The position numbers and the translations under genes are program-made. The notes under the pieces were generated by a model. The model saw only the letters and a list, made by a program, of their open reading frames with translations. It did not search any database and was not told the origin of the DNA. Below, piece after piece: positions 6,503 to 10,930 of a stretch of 10,930 nucleotides of DNA (positions are counted from its first letter, which is position 1; each line of letters starts with the position of its first letter). Origin of the DNA: an uncultured Gemella sp. (GTDB lineage: Bacteria > Bacillota > Bacilli > Staphylococcales > Gemellaceae); assembly GCA_927911695.1 (NCBI GenBank), contig CAKMQO010000025.1:1-10930 (forward strand), written 5' to 3'.

Positions 6503-6949
6503 ATGACTATTTATGATGAGATAATTAAAATAATTCAACAATCACCATATAAACTAACACCTCAAAGGGAAAAAATTGTTGAGATTTTAGTAGAAAATGA
6601 TGAACAGCACCTTAGTGCTGAAGAATTGTACTTTATTTTAAAAGATAAAACACCAGATATCGGTATTGCTACAGTTTATAGAACTTTAGATATTTTCTAT
6701 GAATTAAAAATCTTAGAAAAAATATCTTTTAGTAATGGTGTTTCTAAATATCATTTAAGACAATCTGTAGATGATGAACTTCATCATCATTTAATTTGTA
6801 CTAATTGTAATAACATAGAGAAAGTATCAAATCCTATATTTAACAAACTTATTGAATATATGAGAAAAGAATACTCATTTGAAGTTCAGGATAACTCTTT
6901 ATCATTTTATGGTACTTGCGCTAAGTGTAAGGATAAAGGTGGAAATTAA
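6503..6949 (+). CDS. fur: Ferric uptake regulator Fur
   Basis: This 148-aa Fur-family metal-dependent repressor resembles B. subtilis Fur more than PerR or Zur. It has YKLTPQREKIVEILVEN in the winged-helix domain, HLSAEELYFILKDKTPDIGIATVYRTLD (recognition helix), ISFSNGVSKYHLR, and the regulatory HHHLICTNC at 94-102. Cysteine pairs C99/C102 and C139/C142 probably bind structural zinc. With Fe2+ it would repress iron-uptake genes. Only a weak ribosome site (AAAGG, 13 nt upstream) precedes the ATG, which lies 3 nt after the nudF stop, so translation is probably coupled. I see no clear Fur box upstream of its own operon. Paralogue identity (Fur versus PerR) is inferred from pattern only. Confidence 0.92.
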   Translation: MTIYDEIIKIIQQSPYKLTPQREKIVEILVENDEQHLSAEELYFILKDKTPDIGIATVYRTLDIFYELKILEKISFSNGVSKYHLRQSVDDELHHHLICTNCNNIEKVSNPIFNKLIEYMRKEYSFEVQDNSLSFYGTCAKCKDKGGN

Positions 6950-7407
6950 TGCATTTTGACAAATTAGAGAAAATATTATTACTTATCTCTAGTGTAGTTT
7001 ATGTAGTATACATCGGGTTTGTTGGAAGTATGATCAATCTGTTTCGAGAGTATGTAGGAAATGAGTATTTAAGAACTAAAATTGTTGATCAGATTCGTGA
7101 ACAAACGCGCCTTACTCAAGATAGTGCTAATGTCTCTACAAAAGATATGCATTTTATCTTTCAAATTATGGGACAACTTGCATGGGTATACTTTGCACTT
7201 TTAGTAGTGTTATTTTTACTATTGCTTTTTGTGATTTTTAAAAAGGGAATAAATCACAATATAGTGGCATTTCTACTTTTAGTGTATAGTATATTATTAT
7301 TAATCTTTAGTTTAGGTATATTATTTATTAGTTGTTTAATATACTTTTTCTTAGGAATAAGAATAATATTAATAAGAAATTCAGAAAAATATAAGCGTGA
7401 AGCATAA
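6949..7407 (+). CDS. Small four-helix membrane protein in the fur operon
   Basis: This 152-aa protein has hydrophobic helices at about 8-30, 75-97, 103-120 and 121-143. A hydrophilic segment of about 40 residues (REYVGNEYLRTKIVDQIREQTRL…) lies between the first two. The ATG shares its A with the fur stop codon (TAATG), so it is translationally coupled, with GGTGG just upstream. The layout resembles DUF4064-type proteins of Bacillales, but I cannot name the family with confidence. No catalytic motif is visible. Its placement suggests co-expression with fur; there is no sequence evidence for a role in iron handling. Confidence 0.8.
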   Translation: MHFDKLEKILLLISSVVYVVYIGFVGSMINLFREYVGNEYLRTKIVDQIREQTRLTQDSANVSTKDMHFIFQIMGQLAWVYFALLVVLFLLLLFVIFKKGINHNIVAFLLLVYSILLLIFSLGILFISCLIYFFLGIRIILIRNSEKYKREA

Positions 7408-7442
7408 TTTCCGAGGAATTCAGTTTCTTCGGAAATTTTTTT
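7406..7442 (+). terminator. Strong terminator of the rnz-nudF-fur operon
   Basis: A 13-bp stem (7406-7418 with 7425-7437, one G-T pair, 6-nt loop) is built around TTTCCGAGGAA and its partner TTCTTCGGAAA, followed by a T run to 7442. The stop codon of the membrane protein gene overlaps the base of the stem. Confidence 0.92.
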
Positions 7443-7674
7443 GTGAAATTTTTATAAAAATATAAGTATGTTGAAGTAATACGATAGTAAAATATTAAAA
7501 AATATCAAGAAATCTGAGAAGGTAAGTCATTATTAGGGGAATAGTAAAGTAAAATGTATTCAATCTATACTGTTAGTATTCTTTAGAGATAGAGAGTATC
7601 TATCAAATAATAAATATTAAATAAAAGTGAAAAAAATACTATGCTTATTTAGAGTTTTTTTAGGAATTATCAGT
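7443..7674. other. Intergenic region upstream of the acylase
   Basis: No gene with start signals is visible. The only structure is a hairpin or dyad GATAGA-GAGTA-TCTATC at 7588-7604, about 90 nt upstream of the acylase -10. It could be an operator, but nothing identifies a regulator. Confidence 0.35.
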
Positions 7675-7703
7675 TTGCAAAAAATGGATAAAACTAATAT
7701 AAT
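7675..7703 (+). promoter_or_regulatory. Promoter of the penicillin-acylase-family gene
   Basis: TTGCAA (7675-7680), a 17-nt spacer and a perfect TATAAT (7698-7703) place the start near 7710, leaving a leader of about 25 nt with TAGGAGG before the ATG at 7735. This argues against the in-frame GTG at 7627, which lies upstream of the promoter. Confidence 0.8.
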
Positions 7704-7734
7704 TCTTAGTATAATTTATTTTTTAGGAGGACTT

Positions 7735-10088
7735 ATGAAAAATAAAGTTATTAAGATTTTAAAACGATTAGCAATAGTGTTAGTAACCTTGCTATTGCTG
7801 GTAGGAGGTTATGGATATTATTTTGTTCATAAGTCTTTACCAACAGTAGAAGGGAAGACAGAATTAAAGATTTTAGACAATAGTGTAAAAATATCGCGAG
7901 ATAAAAATGGAATTCCAACGATTGAAGCTGAAAATGATAGTGATTTATATAAAGCTCAGGGGTATATTCATGCTCAAGATAGATTATTTCAGATGGATTT
8001 AGCGAGAAGACAAGCGAGTGGTAGACTTTCTGAAGTAGTTGGTGAAGCAGCGTTAGAAAATGATAAGAAATTTCTAGTTTTTTCTTTAAGGAAAGCAGCA
8101 GAAGAATCTTACAAGGATTATTCAGAAGAAGCTAAAAAAATATTAGAAAATTATGCTCAAGGAGTAAATTCATTTATTGAAGAAGCAAAAAGAGATAATA
8201 AATTACCTTATGAGTTTTCTTTATTAGGGTATTCTCCTGAAAATTGGACTCCTATTGATTCTTTAACTGTCGGAAAATACATGGCTTATGATTTAGGCGG
8301 GCACTGGGATCACTTAGGATTTAATAATTGGATTTTAAACAATTTAGGTGAAGAAAATCTAAAACAGTTACTTCCTGATAGTTTTTCAAAAAATAAAGAT
8401 AATGAAGAAATTATAAAAGCGAATCAAGGTATAGATGTTAGTATAGATAAGAATACAGCTAAGACTGAGCGACCACCGATGGAAAATGGTAGCAATGACT
8501 GGGTTGTTTCTGGTAAAAAAACTAAATCGGGTAAGCCGTTATTGGCAGATGATCCTCATTTAGGGCTAGGTACTCCATCAGTTTGGTATCAGATGTCACT
8601 TTCAACACCAAATAATAAAGTTTCAGGTGTCATTTTTCCAGGGGTACCTGGTATAATTCTTGGTCATAATGAACACATAGCATGGGGAGTTACGAATTTT
8701 GGACCAGATGTTCAAGACCTTTATATTGAAAAACGACAAGAGAATAATCCATATAAATTTAAATACGATAATGAATATTATGATGCTAAAGTTGATAAGT
8801 ATTCAATAAAAGTAAAAGGAAAAGACGCTGTCGATTTTGAGGTTGTTAATACGAAGCATGGACCAATAATTGATCAACTGCTGAAACCGTTAGGAAATAA
8901 AGATACGAGTTTTCAATGCAGTGGACTGCACTTGAATCGACACAAGAACTAGAAGCTATTTTAAATATAGATAAATCGAAAAATTGGCAAGAATTTGAGA
9001 AATCATTGGAAAAATTCAAAGCACCAGCTCAAAACTTTGTTTTTGCGGATAATGAAGGAAATATAGCTTATAAATCAAATGGTAATGTACCTATTAGGAA
9101 AAAGGGAGATGGGAATCTTCCTGTACCAGGTTATAGTAGTGATTATGGATGGAGTGGTTATGTTTCATATGATAAATTACCGAAACTCGTTAATCCAGAA
9201 GAAGGTTTTATTGCGACAGCGAATACAGAAACTGTGAAAACTGATTATCACACATCAAACGTTTGGGCACAGCCATATAGAAAAGCTCGTATAGATGAAG
9301 TATTATCAAAGAAAAATAATTTAACAGTTGATGATATGAAGAAACTTCAAATGGATACAAAAAATCTATATGCACAAGAATTTTTACCAAACTTCTTAAA
9401 AAATATAAATGTTGATAAAATTTCTAAAAAAGAAGTAGTTGATAAACTAAAATCATGGAATAATGTAGACGAGAAAGATGAAGCAGCTCCGTTAATTTTT
9501 GATTTATGGATGAAAAAAATTCAATCTTATATACTAAAAGACAAGATGGATGCAGATGTTTACAAATTTATGCCTCATAAAGAGAGTTATGTAGATAAGG
9601 TACTTAGAGATAGTTTAAACGGTAAAAAAGTAAATCTTATTGAGGAGAAAAATGGACTACAAGAGGTATTAACAAACAGTTTAAATGAAACTATAACTGA
9701 ATTAGAAGGTAAATATGGGAATGACGTATCTAAATGGAAGTGGGGAAAAGCTCATACATTAGGATTCAGGCATCCATTATCTAAATCATCTGCATTGTTA
9801 GCATATTTCTTAAACCCGAAAGAATTTCCTATTTCAGGTTCTAAAGTTACAGTTCAAGCAGCGAAACAAAATGAAGAAGGACTTGTAAATCATGGTGCAT
9901 CATGGAGATTTGTTTATGACTTTGAGACTAAAACAGGACATCATGTTGTTGGACCTGGACAAAGTGGACACTTCTTAAGTGATAATTATGATGATCAAAT
10001 TGAAAAATGGGTAAAAGGAGAATATACGAGTGAATCTATAGGAAATATTCCTAAGGATAGAGTATTGGAACTTGTACCTGGAAAATAA
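7735..10088 (+). pseudogene. Penicillin acylase family (Ntn-hydrolase) protein, one frameshift
   Basis: With one base restored this is a 784-aa precursor of the penicillin/acyl-homoserine-lactone acylase family, which cleaves amide bonds after self-processing into two subunits. An N-terminal hydrophobic anchor (about 11-30) with basic residues before it suggests export and membrane tethering; there is no lipobox. The alpha part includes NGIPTIEAENDSDLYKAQGY and DRLFQMDLARRQASGRLSE. The processing site is NGSNDW, with Ser253 the predicted nucleophile at the beta-subunit start. Beta-subunit marks are PLLADDPHLGL, IAWGVTNFGPDVQDLY, IATANTE and, near the end, GPGQSGHFLSDNYDDQIEKW. The first frame goes off track after DTSFQ and stops at 8950; the second resumes at 8916 with MQWTALESTQELEAIL. 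One missing A near 8915 explains the break. The true substrate cannot be told from sequence. Confidence 0.87.
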
Positions 10089-10096
10089 TAAAAATA

Positions 10097-10139
10097 ATGG
10101 AAAGTAATAAAGTTTTCTTGTTACTTTCCATATTTTAAT
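10097..10139 (+). terminator. Terminator after the acylase gene
   Basis: ATGGAAAGTAA (10097-10107) and TTACTTTCCAT (10121-10131) form an 11-bp stem, extendable by three weaker pairs around a 7-nt loop, followed by ATTTTAAT. It begins 9 nt after the stop codon. Confidence 0.8.
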
Positions 10140-10169
10140 TGAAAAAATATAGAATACCATAAAAATAAT

Positions 10170-10197
10170 TTGAATAAAGAAAAAAATCTGATATAAT
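10170..10197 (+). promoter_or_regulatory. Promoter of the small RNA
   Basis: TTGAAT (10170-10175), a 16-nt spacer and TATAAT (10192-10197) preceded by TG at 10189-10190 form an extended -10 promoter. The start predicted 7 nt downstream (10204) coincides with the first base of the RNA's closing stem. Confidence 0.75.
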
Positions 10198-10203
10198 TAG
10201 GCT

Positions 10204-10312
10204 AACAAGTAGGGCAGTGGTTTGAAGAAGGAATACGCTCTGAAAAGAGAAATGGCGGTGCGAATCCGTCCGACTACTTGTTATGACATCTATTTTTATA
10301 GGTGTCTTTTTT
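10204..10312 (+). ncRNA. Independent structured small RNA of unidentified family
   Basis: About 108 nt lie between a strong promoter and a terminator, with no usable reading frame. A 9-bp closing stem pairs AACAAGTAG (10204-10212) with CTACTTGTT (10274-10282). Inside are about 25 nt of purine-rich unpaired sequence (10213-10237), a hairpin CTCT-GAAA-AGAG (10238-10249) with a GNRA tetraloop, and a 5-bp stem GGCGG/CCGTC (10254-10258/10266-10270). The last stem has a 7-nt loop TGCGAAT that keeps the T and A of a tRNA T-loop. The RNA ends in the terminator hairpin at 10285-10306. It is not a tRNA (tetraloop in place of an anticodon loop) and lacks the core motifs I know for SRP RNA, 6S, tmRNA or common riboswitches. 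It lies upstream of yggS, but that gene appears to have its own promoter, so a trans-acting RNA is as likely as a cis-regulator. Confidence 0.65.
10285..10312 (+). terminator. Terminator of the small RNA
   Basis: GACATCTAT (10285-10293) pairs with ATAGGTGTC (10298-10306) through a T4 loop, with one G-T pair, and six Ts follow. It lies 2 nt after the closing stem of the small RNA. Confidence 0.9.
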
Positions 10313-10342
10313 ATTTAATTAATAACAAAATAATAAGCATCA

Positions 10343-10351
10343 TGTTATAAT
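10343..10351 (+). promoter_or_regulatory. Extended -10 promoter of yggS
   Basis: TGTTATAAT is a perfect extended -10 located after the small-RNA terminator and 41 nt before the ATG at 10392. The -35 is weak (TAACAA at 10323-10328, 17-nt spacing). It suggests that yggS is transcribed independently of the small RNA. Confidence 0.55.
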
Positions 10352-10391
10352 AAAATTAGAAAGATTTTAAAGAAAATAAGTAGGAGAGAAA

Positions 10392-10930
10392 ATGAACGTT
10401 AGAGAGAATTTTGAAACAATAACAAGAGAAATAGCGGAAACTTGTAAACAAGTAGGAAGAAATGCTGATGAAGTGAAATTAATAGCTGTAACTAAATATG
10501 TTACTGATGTTAGAGTTGAAGAGGCGATAGAAGCTGGAATTACAGATTTTGCTGAAAATCGTCCACAAAATTATGTTGAAAGAAAGGGTAAATATTCTGA
10601 TAAGACTTGGCATTTAATTGGAAGTTTACAAACACGAAAAGTACGTGATGTAATTAATGAGGTTGATTATTTCCACGCATTAGATAGAGACAGCTTAGCT
10701 AAAGAAATCGAAAAACGTGCAGAAAAAGAGATTAAATGTTTCGTGCAGGTGAATGTTTCTGGAGAGGAGAGTAAACATGGTTTAACTTCAGAAGAAGCCG
10801 TTGATTTTATTAAATCATTGGAACAATATTCAAAAATTAAAGTTGTAGGTCTAATGACTATGGCACCTTTTGTTGAAGATGAAGAAATACTACGTAATTG
10901 CTTTAGAAAATTAAGACAGTTACGTGATGA
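10392..10930 (+). CDS. yggS: YggS/YlmE family pyridoxal-phosphate homeostasis protein, 3' end outside the window
   Basis: The first 179 residues of a PLP-binding TIM-barrel protein that buffers free pyridoxal phosphate and affects amino-acid and B6 balance. It has no known enzymatic activity. Family marks are VKLIAVTKYV with the PLP-binding Lys at 35, FAENRPQNYVERKG, WHLIGSLQTRKVRDV, VNVSGEESKHGL and KVVGLMTMAPF. It has FAENR where most relatives have FGENR, and Arg in LQTRK where most have Asn. The ATG at 10392 follows TAGGAGAG with 5 nt spacing. In Bacillota this gene often precedes sepF, ylmG and divIVA in the cell-division cluster; those would lie to the right of this window. About 45-50 residues are missing at the C-terminus. 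Confidence 0.95.
   Translation, partial: MNVRENFETITREIAETCKQVGRNADEVKLIAVTKYVTDVRVEEAIEAGITDFAENRPQNYVERKGKYSDKTWHLIGSLQTRKVRDVINEVDYFHALDRDSLAKEIEKRAEKEIKCFVQVNVSGEESKHGLTSEEAVDFIKSLEQYSKIKVVGLMTMAPFVEDEEILRNCFRKLRQLRD

Noticed and set aside
7627..7734. Longer N-terminus for the acylase (GTG at 7627)
   Set aside because: The promoter at 7675-7703 lies inside the extension, and TAGGAGG directly precedes the ATG at 7735.
9208..9390. 60-aa minus-strand open frame inside the acylase gene
   Set aside because: It is antisense to a clearly coding region with good family conservation and has no start signals of its own.
9975..10160. 61-aa minus-strand open frame at the acylase 3' end
   Set aside because: It covers the end of the acylase and its terminator hairpin, and is rich in Phe/Ile from AT-rich sequence; there is no ribosome binding site.
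10204..10282. tRNA or cobalamin-type riboswitch reading of the small RNA
   Set aside because: The T-arm-like hairpin and a GGTGCGAATCC string are suggestive, but the anticodon position is a GNRA tetraloop, the D arm does not fold, and the conserved cobalamin box (GCCACTG-like) is missing on the plus strand.
1..10930. CRISPR array, insertion sequence or replication origin
   Set aside because: No regularly spaced repeats, transposase frames, terminal inverted repeats or DnaA-box clusters were seen.

Overview
The window is very AT-rich and gene-dense. Its genes carry strong AGGAG-type ribosome binding sites and promoters close to TTGACA-N17-TATAAT. Spx, CvfB, the nudF-fur pair and YggS/YlmE point to a low-GC Bacillota of Bacillales type. 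My best guess is Gemella or a close relative; this comes from gene content and AT bias, not from a search.

Layout. (1) The left edge holds only the first two codons and the promoter of a leftward gene. (2) 190-1157, minus strand: a PadR-type repressor followed by a membrane protein with a cytosolic helical N-terminal domain, a common regulator/partner pair. (3) 1471-2676, plus strand: a two-gene accessory cassette of an unrecognised cytosolic protein (about 270 aa, interrupted by a frameshift at a T7 run) overlapping a 136-aa four-helix membrane protein. Its architecture recalls RexA/RexB-type abortive-infection pairs. It lies just beyond the 3' end of a minus-strand tRNA-Leu(CAA) (2775-2858). 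(4) 3234-3638: spx with its own promoter and terminator. (5) 3768-4934: cvfB and a small cupin gene, both broken by single-base lesions. (6) 5005-7407: a compact operon of rnz (tRNA 3' processing), nudF (ADP-ribose pyrophosphatase), fur (iron regulator) and a small membrane protein, closed by a strong terminator. (7) 7735-10088: a membrane-anchored penicillin-acylase-family enzyme with one frameshift. (8) 10204-10312: an independent structured small RNA with its own promoter and terminator, which I cannot assign to a known family. (9) 10392 to the right edge: yggS/ylmE, truncated by the window.

Four genes in 11 kb carry single-base lesions: the cassette gene, cvfB, the cupin and the acylase. 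In each, the protein continues sensibly in another frame. Either the region is decaying or phase-variable, or the assembly has uncorrected indels. The fact that conserved genes such as cvfB are hit makes sequencing error a serious possibility.

The two items most worth following up are the RexAB-like cassette with its slippery T7 site and the small RNA with a T-loop-like hairpin.
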